Assembly (NCBI GenBank): GCA_002729275.1
Contig: PBTP01000013.1
Coordinates: forward strand, 9,354-17,022
Direction: 5' to 3'
DNA: 7,669 bases
DNA from: Roseibacillus sp.
GTDB taxonomy: Bacteria > Verrucomicrobiota > Verrucomicrobiia > Verrucomicrobiales > Akkermansiaceae
Part shown: positions 1 to 7,087 of the stretch, one piece after another
Position numbering within the stretch: the first letter of the stretch is position 1
Layout of the letters: every line of letters starts with the position of its first letter
Notes under the pieces: model-generated
What the model was told of the DNA's origin: nothing
Seen by the model: the letters and a program-made list of their open reading frames with translations, nothing else
Database searches by the model: none
Position numbers and translations under genes: made by a program

Positions 1-26
1 AATAATATCTCTAAGTTCCCGAAAGT

Positions 27-1127
27 ATGCACGACCCCCGTATTGATCAGCTCGCAGGACAACTGGTTCGCCATTCGACAAACCTAAAGAGGGGAGAGAA
101 AGTCCTGATTGACCTCTATGATGTACCGGAAGAGGTGGGAATCGCATTGGTGCGGGAGGCGCGTCGCCGAGGTGCGATCCCTTTTGTGACGATGAATTCT
201 GTTAGGGTTGCGCGGGAGTTACTGGTGGGCGCCACCGATGAACAGTATCGGCTGATCGCCAAGCACCGGATGGCCGAAATGCGGGATATGAACGCATACA
301 TCGCTGTTCGTGGGAGCCACAATATAGCAGAATGGAGTGATGTGCCTGCTGGCCGAATGGACCTGGCCCAGGGGCATACCCGCAGGGTCCTGCGTCACCG
401 GGTTGAAAAAACGAAGTGGTGCGTGCTGCGCTGGCCTCATGCAGCAATGGCCCAGCAGGCAGGAATGAGCACGGAGGCTTTTGAGGATTTTTATTTTCGG
501 GTCTGCCTTCTGAACTACAAGGCGATGAAGCCCGCCATGAACGCTCTGGGCCGACTCATGACCAAAACCGATCACGTGCATATCAAGGGACCAGAGACAG
601 ATCTGGAATTTTCCATCAAGGACATCCCCGCGATCCCCTGTGGCGGCGAGTGCAATATTCCTGACGGAGAGTGTTTTACCGCTCCGGTGAAGGACTCGGT
701 CAATGGGGTCATTACCCACAATGCCGCCACGATCTACAACGGCATTCCTTTTGATGGTATCAGGTTGGAATTTGAGAAGGGCAAGATCGTAAACGCGCAG
801 GCGGAGGGGAAGAACCGGGAGATTAACAAGATACTCGATGCAGACGACGGGGCGCGTTATATCGGTGAATTTGCCCTCGGGTTTAATCCGGAAATTCGTG
901 AGCCCATGCGTGACATTCTTTTCGATGAGAAAATTGCAGGGTCCTTCCACTTTACGCCCGGGCAGGCCTATGACGAGGCCAGTAATGGCAACAAATCAAA
1001 GGTGCACTGGGACATGGTGAGCATCCAGCGCAGCGATCATGGAGGAGGCGAGATCTGGTTCGATGGCAAGCTGATCCGGAAAGACGGTAAGTTCCTGCCC
1101 AAATCCCTCCATGGTCTGAACTGGTAG
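27..1127 (+). CDS. M29 family metallo-aminopeptidase (AmpS/AmpT-like)
   Basis: A 366-residue cytosolic exopeptidase that should remove N-terminal residues from peptides, using two metal ions. The length matches the usual M29 length of about 370 residues, and there is no signal peptide. All six residues expected for the metal site and catalysis are visible: E215 in [11 protein letters not shown]281 in [11 protein letters not shown]308 in [10 protein letters not shown]315 a few residues later, and H327 and D329 in KVHWDM. The N-terminal half (about 1-180) is the less conserved M29 lid region. The ATG at 27 gives a natural N-terminus ([14 protein letters not shown]). No clear Shine-Dalgarno site precedes it; only GAAAG lies close by. 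TAATAT at 3-8 resembles a -10 box, but the window starts too close to look for a -35. The next gene lies 101 nt downstream on the same strand. The family call is secure; the substrate preference is not known. Confidence 0.95.
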   Translation: MHDPRIDQLAGQLVRHSTNLKRGEKVLIDLYDVPEEVGIALVREARRRGAIPFVTMNSVRVARELLVGATDEQYRLIAKHRMAEMRDMNAYIAVRGSHNIAEWSDVPAGRMDLAQGHTRRVLRHRVEKTKWCVLRWPHAAMAQQAGMSTEAFEDFYFRVCLLNYKAMKPAMNALGRLMTKTDHVHIKGPETDLEFSIKDIPAIPCGGECNIPDGECFTAPVKDSVNGVITHNAATIYNGIPFDGIRLEFEKGKIVNAQAEGKNREINKILDADDGARYIGEFALGFNPEIREPMRDILFDEKIAGSFHFTPGQAYDEASNGNKSKVHWDMVSIQRSDHGGGEIWFDGKLIRKDGKFLPKSLHGLNW

Positions 1128-1209
1128 GGATCTTGTCCGGGCGAAGGGTAGGGTGATATTGTTGCCGGGGGGAAAGGTCCGCCGAATCACCTTGGAAATA
1201 GTAAGGAAA

Positions 1210-1229
1210 CCTGAAACGTTCAGGCCTGA
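1210..1229. promoter_or_regulatory. Overlapping inverted repeats abutting the GHL10 start codon
   Basis: Three perfect 5-nt half-sites occur in 20 nt: CCTGA (1210-1214), TCAGG (1220-1224) and CCTGA (1225-1229). The first pair extends to a 6-bp inverted repeat CCTGAA/TTCAGG around ACG. The second pair forms the 10-bp palindrome TCAGGCCTGA, whose last A is the A of the start codon. It could be an operator, or an RNA hairpin that hides the only AGG near the start. The function is inferred; only the symmetry is seen. Confidence 0.3.
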
Positions 1230-2662
1230 TGCTTCGGTCGCTAGTTGTATGGGCGCTCTGTCTTACCACTTCATTTGGGCAGGGTTATCTTGCAAGCAGT
1301 GAGCAGGCTCCGGCTCCGGACCGAGAATTTCGAGCGGCATGGGTCGCCTGTGTTTACAACATTGACTGGCCGACTAAGAAGGGGCTCAGCGCTCAGAAGC
1401 AGCAGGTCGAACTGACCCGAATACTCGATCGGATGGCCTCATTGCGTATGAACGCGGTGATTTTCCAGGTTCGTCCCCAGGCGGATGCCTTGTATCGATC
1501 GCGGATTGAGCCTTGGTCGCCATGGCTGACAGGGACTATGGGAAGAGATCCCGGATACGACCCGCTCGCCTACTGCATCAAACAGGCCCATGCTCGCAAT
1601 ATTGAGGTTCACGCATGGTTTAATCCATTTCGGGCAACTCCTCACAGGGACCACCGGGTTTCTCCAGATCACGTTTCTCGAACTCACCCCTCAATTATTC
1701 GCGACTTCAAGCTTCACCGGTGGATGGATCCGGCGAGCAGTTTTACGAGGCGTCGGGCCTTGGACGTTATAGCGGATGTAGTCCGGCGTTACGATGTGGA
1801 CGGAGTTCATATTGACGATTATTTTTACCCCTATCCCGACTTGGTCAAAGGGCGTCCAACCCCTGACTTTCCTGATGGAAAGACGCCCTCGCAGCGGCGG
1901 GCGTTCGTGGACTCTTTTGTGCGGGGAATGTATTCGAAAGTGAAGGGGATCAAACCGTGGGTTCGCGTGGGAATCAGCCCTTTTGGAATCTGGAAGCCCG
2001 GAGTCCCCGGGGGAACGACGGCGTCCATTAACGCCTATGAGCATCTCGCTGCGGACTCTAGGAAGTGGTTGGCTTCGGGGTGGTGTGATTACCTTTCTCC
2101 CCAGCTCTACTGGCGGATCAAAGGCCCTCAGAGTTATTCTCTTCTCCTTGAATGGTGGCGGTCCCAGGGCCGTCGTCCGGTGTGGCCTGGCCTTGCGACA
2201 GCTCGAATCAAGTCTACCGAGGATCCAGGTCGATCAGCGGGCGAGATGGTTAATCAGTTACGACTCTCTCGTTCAATAGGCCGAAACTACGCCGGTCATG
2301 TTCACTGGAGCGCGAAGGCCCTGATGGAAAATCGGGGGGGGATTACTACTGCTTTAACCAAAAGTATTTACACGCACCCCGCACTCGTGCCGCCCATGCC
2401 CTGGTTGAGTAAGACGCGGCCTCAAGCGCCCCGTGTTCGCGCAAGGGGCACTAAAGGTGGAACTCTCTTGGAATGGTCCAAGGTCCCGTCTGCAACCAAG
2501 TATGTTGTGCAAGCCCGCTATGGCTCTCGTTGGGATACCTGCGCAGTGACACATGTCTCCTGCTTGAGCGTAAACCTTCGGGGCTCTCCGGATGCGGTTG
2601 CGGTCAGTGGGGTAGACCGCTACGGGCTTACTTCGGGTGCAAAGGTATTGGGGCGGCGTTAG
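1229..2662 (+). CDS. Secreted GHL10 (DUF187) family glycoside hydrolase with a C-terminal beta domain
   Basis: A 477-residue exported protein of the glycosyl hydrolase-like 10 family, related to E. coli DigH/YddW, which acts on denuded peptidoglycan glycan strands. Residues 1-22 form a signal peptide (hydrophobic core LVVWALCL; no convincing lipobox). The GHL10 barrel spans about 32-376. It starts with REFRAAWVACV and shows FQVRPQADALY, EPWSPWLTG, DPGYDPL, VHAWFNPFRA, the acidic cluster DVDGVHIDDYFYP (D191, D196, D197), GISPFGIW, and SPQLYWR followed later by GHVHWSAKALM. Residues about 398-475 look like a fibronectin type III-like module (LLEWSKVPSATKYVVQARY). Glycan hydrolysis outside the cytoplasm is inferred from the family; the actual substrate is unknown. 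The ATG at 1229 is the start that keeps the signal peptide. It has at best a weak AGG four nt upstream. An 8-G run at 2334-2341 marks the end of the catalytic domain. Confidence 0.93.
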   Translation: MLRSLVVWALCLTTSFGQGYLASSEQAPAPDREFRAAWVACVYNIDWPTKKGLSAQKQQVELTRILDRMASLRMNAVIFQVRPQADALYRSRIEPWSPWLTGTMGRDPGYDPLAYCIKQAHARNIEVHAWFNPFRATPHRDHRVSPDHVSRTHPSIIRDFKLHRWMDPASSFTRRRALDVIADVVRRYDVDGVHIDDYFYPYPDLVKGRPTPDFPDGKTPSQRRAFVDSFVRGMYSKVKGIKPWVRVGISPFGIWKPGVPGGTTASINAYEHLAADSRKWLASGWCDYLSPQLYWRIKGPQSYSLLLEWWRSQGRRPVWPGLATARIKSTEDPGRSAGEMVNQLRLSRSIGRNYAGHVHWSAKALMENRGGITTALTKSIYTHPALVPPMPWLSKTRPQAPRVRARGTKGGTLLEWSKVPSATKYVVQARYGSRWDTCAVTHVSCLSVNLRGSPDAVAVSGVDRYGLTSGAKVLGRR

Positions 2663-2731
2663 AATTCACCCAGAGGGGTATGCTTCGCGGGAAGCGTTGC
2701 TGGCTTGTGTCTGGCAATGGGAAATAGATTG

Positions 2732-2761
2732 CTTAAAATTGATATTTAAGAGACCCTTAAG
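2732..2761. promoter_or_regulatory. AT-rich inverted repeats upstream of the small membrane protein
   Basis: Within the 120-nt gap, CTTAAA (2732-2737) and TTTAAG (2745-2750) form a 6-bp inverted repeat with a 7-nt spacer. TTAAG (2746-2750) and CTTAA (2756-2760) form a second repeat sharing the middle half-site, and 2756-2761 is itself the palindrome CTTAAG. This AT-rich island lies 22 nt before the next start codon, where a promoter or operator would be expected. I could not find a well-spaced -35/-10 pair. The same gap also has a small GCTTC/GAAGC hairpin near 2680-2693. Confidence 0.2.
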
Positions 2762-2782
2762 GCGCGTCGAAGATTACTCCGA

Positions 2783-2989
2783 ATGACCCTCCGCTTCTTT
2801 GTCACTTCAGCAGGAGCCCTGATTCTGGCTTGGTTGGCACTCACCTTTTTCCGGGAAGTGCCAATGGAAAGTTACCTCCGGACCTCTCCTCCAGCCGCAA
2901 TCTCTGCCGAGAAGGAGCCGCAGGAAGAAATCACGGGAGAGAAAGACCCGGATCAATTAGCCGCGAACAGGGACATTATTGGGAAATAA
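2783..2989 (+). CDS. Small hypothetical protein with one N-terminal membrane segment
   Basis: A 68-residue protein that I do not recognise. Residues about 5-23 (FFVTSAGALILAWLALTFF) are a clear hydrophobic helix, a signal anchor or an uncleaved signal peptide. The rest is a short hydrophilic tail with a TSPPAA stretch and about ten acidic residues against six basic ones, and no cysteine or recognisable motif. The likely arrangement is an inner-membrane anchor with an exposed acidic tail, but topology is uncertain. It lies between the GHL10 gene (120 nt upstream) and the zinc-ribbon gene (199 nt downstream), too far apart for coupling. There is no clear ribosome-binding site before the ATG. 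A coherent TM plus acidic tail in an otherwise open gap argues for a real gene, but a chance reading frame cannot be excluded. Confidence 0.55.
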   Translation: MTLRFFVTSAGALILAWLALTFFREVPMESYLRTSPPAAISAEKEPQEEITGEKDPDQLAANRDIIGK

Positions 2990-3094
2990 GGAGTCTTGGT
3001 AGAGTAATCAGGGGATGAGGGCATCTGCTTCTGTCCCCAGAGAGATGGCTTGAGAGACCGGCGACCCCTGGGATTTTGTCCGGATATGGTTGGG

Positions 3095-3120
3095 GGAAGA
3101 GGTAATCTTCTTCCTTGTTT
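3095..3120 (+). terminator. Weak terminator-like hairpin after the small membrane gene
   Basis: GGAAGA (3095-3100) pairs with TCTTCC (3109-3114) across an 8-nt loop and is followed by TTGTTT. The stem is only moderately stable and the T-tract is interrupted, so this is a marginal intrinsic terminator, 105 nt after the upstream stop codon. Its 3' arm shares CC (3113-3114) with the outer stem of the next structure. Confidence 0.25.
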
Positions 3121-3159
3121 CCCGCGGGAGGCCGTAGGCAAGATCCCGCTCCGGCAAGG
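3113..3159 (+). promoter_or_regulatory. Nested stem-loop in the leader of the zinc-ribbon gene
   Basis: Three stems nest within 47 nt: CCTTG (3113-3117) with CAAGG (3155-3159); GCGGGA (3124-3129) with TCCCGC (3144-3149); and GCC (3131-3133) with GGC (3137-3139) around a GTA triloop. It ends 29 nt before the start codon at 3189. The pairing is exact, but I match it to no known riboswitch or leader family. Its outer stem excludes the hairpin at 3095-3114, so a two-state leader is possible; this is inference. Confidence 0.3.
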
Positions 3160-3188
3160 ACCTATGCGATCCCTGCTGGCCTTGGACG

Positions 3189-4691
3189 ATGGCTGTAACC
3201 CTGAAATGTGCTGCTTGTGGCGCCGAAGTCGAATTTGAGGACCTCACTTCAAATGCGGAAGAGACGTGTCCCGGCTGCCAGGTGAAAGTGCGCTACCGGG
3301 AATGCGATGAGCAAATGGCAATCCCTGTCAGCATGGCACTGCCCGAAGAATTCGCGCCTGTCGACTTAAGTTCGGTAGGAGATAAATCGGCTCTCCTAGT
3401 CGAGCGCTACAAGAAACCCGCCGCTGAATCTACCGAGGACGACACCACAGATGTGACTCTGGCCAGAGCCCTTAAGACTCTTGCGGACAGCGTGGGCGTT
3501 TTGGACGAAAGGCTAAAACGCCATGAGGACAAGGCGCAGATTCAGCCTGAGGAGGAGGGCACAGAGAATCGAAAGAGCTCCGTTGAGCTCGCCACTAACG
3601 AGAAAGATGTAAAGATAGATGATAGTAAGACCCGGAATGGCGATTCTGGAGTCGTCCACCTGGAGCCTCGTGAAGCGGCTGATAGCAAAACAGGTATTAA
3701 GGCGAACCCGGTCGAGGCCCGAGTATTGGTCCGGCGTGAAGCTGCCCAAGTCGCACATAACTTTCAGAGGGAAAAAAACGGGCAGAAAGATTGGACGGAG
3801 GAGACAAGCTCCTCACGCCCCGAGGCTGGATTTCCATTGCTCCTTCGCAATTTCCCGAAAACTACCGTTCTAGTTGCGCTTGCCGGAGCCGCACTGGTGA
3901 GCATGGCTGCGATTCTGTGGACCGGGAACTTTTTTGCTGGGGAAGACGATGCAGGAGAAGAGCTGACCCTTATCAGCCCCCAAGTGACCGGTCTGAGCCA
4001 GCTGATGGAAGCTGACCCGGAAGCAGCGATAGCCGAGACTGTCGCCCGAGGCTTTCTGAATGCTACCAGTGCACAGGCGGCATTACCGTTCGTGTGGGAA
4101 TCAGAAATTGTCCGCAATAAGTTCGAGCGCTATTTCAAACCGCTCGCACAACCAGACGCATACGAACTTACCCTTCAGGATCGAGCGACAGGAAAGGGGG
4201 GCAAACCCCAGTTCCTCTACAGAATCGACTCTCCGGGGGAAAAGAGCAGAAGGTTACTACTGTTGCCCGAAGGCTCCATGCCAAAAGTCTTCTGGGAATT
4301 TTTCGAGGAAGTGGGAGATATGCCGTGGGCAGACTTTTTGTCCAGTCAGCCGCAGGCGCCAGTTGAGATGCGTGTTTGGTTACACCTCACAGATCTTTAT
4401 GTCAGTGGCTATGATAGCGAGAAGTGGCAGAGCTACATTCTTCATGACCGCGCGGAGCAGCATAGGGTCCTGGCCTATGCGCCCAAGGACCTTGGTGATG
4501 ATTGGAAGATCTCGGATGCGCTGCGGAACCGTCCCGTTTCCTTCAATCGCCACGAGGCGGTGATGGCTTTGCTCATCCTGCGTCACAAATTGGAGGTGAA
4601 TACGGACGGGTTCTCAGGAGCAATCGTGGAAATTGAGGACGTCGAGGCAACTTCCTGGCTTCCGGATCGTTTCCGGGCTGCGAGGAATTGA
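3189..4691 (+). CDS. Zinc-ribbon, single-TM protein with an uncharacterised C-terminal domain
   Basis: A 500-residue protein with no assigned function. Residues 7-30 form a zinc ribbon with two CxxC pairs (C7, C10, C27, C30), of the short type found at the N-terminus of many membrane proteins in Verrucomicrobiota and Planctomycetota. Residues about 60-215 are a charged low-complexity linker containing a possible short coiled coil (about 90-115, LARALKTLADSVGVLDERLK). Residues about 225-247 (TTVLVALAGAALVSMAAILW) are one transmembrane helix. Basic residues before the helix (R220, K224) and an acidic GEDDAGEE after it suggest a cytoplasmic N-terminus and a periplasmic C-terminus. Residues about 262-497 form a globular domain opening with an ETVARGFLNATSAQAALPFV segment that resembles the first helices of NTF2-like modules; that resemblance is weak. 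The ATG at 3189 is chosen because it puts the zinc ribbon at the very N-terminus; only GGA lies just before it. It converges on the M3 peptidase gene with a 15-nt gap. Confidence 0.85.
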   Translation: MAVTLKCAACGAEVEFEDLTSNAEETCPGCQVKVRYRECDEQMAIPVSMALPEEFAPVDLSSVGDKSALLVERYKKPAAESTEDDTTDVTLARALKTLADSVGVLDERLKRHEDKAQIQPEEEGTENRKSSVELATNEKDVKIDDSKTRNGDSGVVHLEPREAADSKTGIKANPVEARVLVRREAAQVAHNFQREKNGQKDWTEETSSSRPEAGFPLLLRNFPKTTVLVALAGAALVSMAAILWTGNFFAGEDDAGEELTLISPQVTGLSQLMEADPEAAIAETVARGFLNATSAQAALPFVWESEIVRNKFERYFKPLAQPDAYELTLQDRATGKGGKPQFLYRIDSPGEKSRRLLLLPEGSMPKVFWEFFEEVGDMPWADFLSSQPQAPVEMRVWLHLTDLYVSGYDSEKWQSYILHDRAEQHRVLAYAPKDLGDDWKISDALRNRPVSFNRHEAVMALLILRHKLEVNTDGFSGAIVEIEDVEATSWLPDRFRAARN

Positions 4692-4706
4692 CTGAACGTT
4701 TGCGTG

Positions 4707-6806
4707 CTAAGCCAGTCCGTTGCGCTCGAGTAGTGGCTGTAATTCCGGGTCCCGGCCCATGAAGTCACGGTAGAGCTCGTCGACTGGGCGCGAGTTGCCT
4801 TTGCTCAGGATTTGGTCTCGGAACGCGCGTCCTGTGTCCGGGTTGAGAACACCCTCGGCCCGAAAGCGAGTGAATGCGTCCGCGTCGAGAACTTCTGACC
4901 ATTTGTAGGAGTAATAGCCTGCAGCGTATCCTCCTGGGCTATCGAACAAATGGTTAAACTGGCGCGCAATCGTCGGAGTGGGCGAAGCCAGGAGAGCCTT
5001 GTAGTTCTTGAGGATTTCCTGGTCCACCTCATCCAGATCTCGATCAAGATAAGCTCCCGGCTGAATATGAAGTTCGAGGTCCAGCTTCCCTAGAGCCAGT
5101 TGGCGCATGGTGGCAGAAGCACTCAGGTAGTTTCGGGCGGCTATCATTTTTTGGAATAGGTCCTCCGGAATTGACTCGCCGGTTTCATGATGCCGGGCAA
5201 AGAAGTTGAGAGACTCTCGATCCCAGCAAAAGTTCTCCATGATCTGGGATGGGAGCTCGACCCAGTCGCGCGGCACATTCACTCCGGAGAGGCTTTTCAC
5301 GGGGACGTCACTTAGGAGTTGGTGAAGGAGGTGACCAAATTCGTGGAAAATGGTTTCTACTTCGCTGTGGGTAAGCAGAGCAGGTTGATCTCCGATGGGC
5401 TTGGTAAGATTACCCGTAATCAGTCCGAGGTGCGGTTTTCGCTCCTTATCTCCGTTTCCGGGTAGACCGGTTTCTAGGTAATTCATCCACGCTCCGCTGC
5501 GTTTTGACTCCCGGGGATGCCAGTCGGCATAGAAAGAGCCGAGAAGCTCCCCTGACTCAGAATCGTGCAAGTCGTAAAAACTTACTTCGGGGTGCCATAC
5601 CTCGATCTTATCCTCGGAGGGAGAAGCGCCTGGTTCGAGGAAGACACTTTGGCGTGGCGTGATGGTCACTCCAAAGAGCCTGCTGGTCAGGCCGAAGAGG
5701 CCTTCCATGACGTTGTCGACCTGAAAGTAGGGGCGCAGATCTTCGTCATCAAAATCATATTGCTCCTTACGCTGTTTCTCCGCCCAGTAGGACACTTCCC
5801 ATGGCTCCAACGGGGTGGTCTCAATGCCTGTTTTTTGAGCTTTGTAGTTTTCGAGCTGGCGGCATTCGTTCTGGAACGCATCGACGATGCGGCCATGGAG
5901 ATCTTCAATAAAGCCAAGTGCCCTGCCTCCGTTACCAACCATGCTTCGCTGTAAGTTGAGATCCGCAAAATTTGTGAATCCCAGCAACTCGGCCTTTTCC
6001 TGGCGGAGCTCTACAATTTTCCAGACAAGCGTTGAATTATCGAACTTGCCAGTGCGCCCAATGGAGCCTCTTCCTTCAAAGACCATTTTCCGGAGCTCTT
6101 CGCTGTCTGCGTATTGCAGAACTGGATAGAAGGATGGGAATTGCATGTTGAATCGCCAGCAGGGAGTTTCTGGTGACCCGAGCCCCTTGGCCTCCGCATC
6201 AGCACGAGCAGAGGCCCGGGCGCTCTCTGGCAGTCCTGCCAGCATGGCCTCGTCTTCAACAACGAGTTCCCATTCCTTTACGGAATCGAGGACATTTTCC
6301 CCAAACTTCTTCGTGGCCTCCGCCAGCTCACTTTGTAGCTGGGCCATGCGCGCTTTTTTTTCTGCAGGAAGATCTGCCCCCGCATCGCGGAACTCCGCAC
6401 AGGTTTCTTCGACGAAGCGCCCTGAGACTATATCGAGATTTTTGACGGATTCGGATTCTGCGAACGATTTCAGGGTTGCCCACAATTTTGCATTGAGGGG
6501 AATCGAGGCATGAAAAGCTGTGACCTTGGGAAGCATCTTGTTCAGGGCGCTCCTTTGGGCGTCGTTGTCTCGAACCGATGAGAGGTGGTTGAGCCGGCCC
6601 CATCCACGGGAGAGAGATTCAGTGGCAGCTTCGAGGGCGGCAAAGGTATTGCCATAGGTCAATTGCTCCGGGGGAACAGAGCAGATTTCATCGATGCGTT
6701 GCTGGGCCTCCAAGATGCCAGCCTCTATGTCAACCTCCACCTTTTCAGGGACCAGTTGAGACCAGCGAATGTGGAACTTCTCAGCGAGAAAGGGATGTTC
6801 GGGCAT
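4707..6806 (-). CDS. prlC: M3 family zinc oligopeptidase (oligopeptidase A)
   Basis: A 699-residue cytosolic zinc endopeptidase that cleaves short peptides, finishing degradation begun by ATP-dependent proteases and, in other bacteria, degrading cleaved signal peptides. The zinc motif HEFGH is at 488-492 with catalytic E489. The third zinc ligand E517 lies in VELPSQIMENFCWD, exactly 29 residues after the first histidine as the family requires. The substrate-binding GYAAGYYSYKWSEVLDADAF segment is at about 626-645, and EKQRKEQYDFDDEDLRPYF at about 343-361. VELPSQ (rather than the VEFPSQ of dipeptidyl carboxypeptidase) favours oligopeptidase A. There is no signal peptide. I prefer ATG at 6806 (MPEHPFLAEKFHIRW), which is how related proteins begin; a TTG at 6842 would add 12 residues of non-typical sequence. 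Neither start has a good Shine-Dalgarno site. The strong terminator upstream implies that it has its own promoter, which I could not locate. Confidence 0.96.
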   Translation of the reverse strand: MPEHPFLAEKFHIRWSQLVPEKVEVDIEAGILEAQQRIDEICSVPPEQLTYGNTFAALEAATESLSRGWGRLNHLSSVRDNDAQRSALNKMLPKVTAFHASIPLNAKLWATLKSFAESESVKNLDIVSGRFVEETCAEFRDAGADLPAEKKARMAQLQSELAEATKKFGENVLDSVKEWELVVEDEAMLAGLPESARASARADAEAKGLGSPETPCWRFNMQFPSFYPVLQYADSEELRKMVFEGRGSIGRTGKFDNSTLVWKIVELRQEKAELLGFTNFADLNLQRSMVGNGGRALGFIEDLHGRIVDAFQNECRQLENYKAQKTGIETTPLEPWEVSYWAEKQRKEQYDFDDEDLRPYFQVDNVMEGLFGLTSRLFGVTITPRQSVFLEPGASPSEDKIEVWHPEVSFYDLHDSESGELLGSFYADWHPRESKRSGAWMNYLETGLPGNGDKERKPHLGLITGNLTKPIGDQPALLTHSEVETIFHEFGHLLHQLLSDVPVKSLSGVNVPRDWVELPSQIMENFCWDRESLNFFARHHETGESIPEDLFQKMIAARNYLSASATMRQLALGKLDLELHIQPGAYLDRDLDEVDQEILKNYKALLASPTPTIARQFNHLFDSPGGYAAGYYSYKWSEVLDADAFTRFRAEGVLNPDTGRAFRDQILSKGNSRPVDELYRDFMGRDPELQPLLERNGLA

Positions 6807-6910
6807 AGACGCGAGCTTGGAATTCAAAGAAGAGATTGTCAAAGGCCAGCGTAGGGAGAACAGGCTTTGAGAGTTTCTGTGAAAAAGAAGGGAGACATCC
6901 CGAGTCGCAT

Positions 6911-6946
6911 AAAAAAAGCCCCGCCGAAGACCAATCCGGCGGGGCT
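6911..6946 (-). terminator. Strong intrinsic terminator downstream of the uracil-DNA glycosylase gene
   Basis: Read on the minus strand, AGCCCCGCCG pairs perfectly over 10 bp with CGGCGGGGCT around a 10-nt loop, followed at once by seven T residues. Arms are at 6937-6946 and 6917-6926, with the T-tract at 6911-6917. The T-tract exists only on the minus strand, so it ends transcripts coming from the glycosylase gene, whose stop is 141 nt upstream, and insulates the M3 gene. Confidence 0.92.
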
Positions 6947-7061
6947 AGACCGTTTCTATAGACTGCAAAGAAGAGTAGAAAGGGTCTGGGGCCCACAGAG
7001 TGTGCGGGCCACCACAGACATGAAACGACGGATCAATGCCGATTCGTACAAGAAATTTCAT
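6945..7061 (-). CDS. Possible 38-codon ORF between the glycosylase gene and its terminator
   Basis: An ATG at 7061, 26 nt after the glycosylase stop, opens a 38-codon frame (MKFLVRIGIDPSFHVCGG..., ending SLQSIETV). Its TAG (6945-6947) overlaps the base of the terminator stem. The product has no recognised motif; it has one cysteine, two histidines and one tryptophan. There is no good ribosome-binding site (only GGA touching the ATG). A frame this short arises by chance fairly often, so the placement is the main argument for it. Confidence 0.15.
   Translation of the reverse strand: MKFLVRIGIDPSFHVCGGPHTLWAPDPFYSSLQSIETV
6984..7019 (-). other. Hairpin in the 3' region of the glycosylase transcript
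   Basis: On the minus strand GTCTG (7015-7019) pairs with CAGAC (6984-6988). Inside it GGCCC pairs with GGGCC and ACA with TGT around CTC, with small bulges. It has no following T-tract, so it is not itself a terminator. It could protect the mRNA 3' end or be part of a 3'-UTR small RNA ending at the terminator; both ideas are inference. Confidence 0.3.
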
Positions 7062-7087
7062 TCCGGTGCCGACAAATTTTTTGCGGC

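Noticed and set aside
219..950. Minus-strand 243-codon open frame opposite the M29 gene
   Set aside because: It lies wholly antisense to a gene with all catalytic residues in place, and its product shows no domain. Long antisense frames are common in GC-rich coding DNA.
1152..1191. GGTGAT/ATCACC stem with an inner CGG/CCG pair upstream of the GHL10 gene, considered as a riboswitch
   Set aside because: The stems are short with large internal loops, and I see no conserved core of the cobalamin, TPP, glycine or c-di-GMP classes. The AAAGGTCC resembles a piece of RNase P RNA only by chance.
4060..4563. Plus-strand 167-codon frame within the zinc-ribbon gene
   Set aside because: It overlaps the C-terminal domain of the larger gene in another frame. 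The composition is rich in R, S and C with no domain, as expected for a shadow frame.
6354..6361. A8 tract on the coding strand of the M3 gene, a possible slippage site
   Set aside because: It encodes Glu-Lys-Lys in a variable linker near residue 150 of an intact gene. Nothing nearby suggests programmed frameshifting, and both sides align well with the family.
6837..6842. Perfect -35 hexamer TTGACA on the minus strand near the M3 start
   Set aside because: No -10-like hexamer occurs 16-19 nt downstream (CAAGCT region), and the ATG follows too closely for the usual layout.
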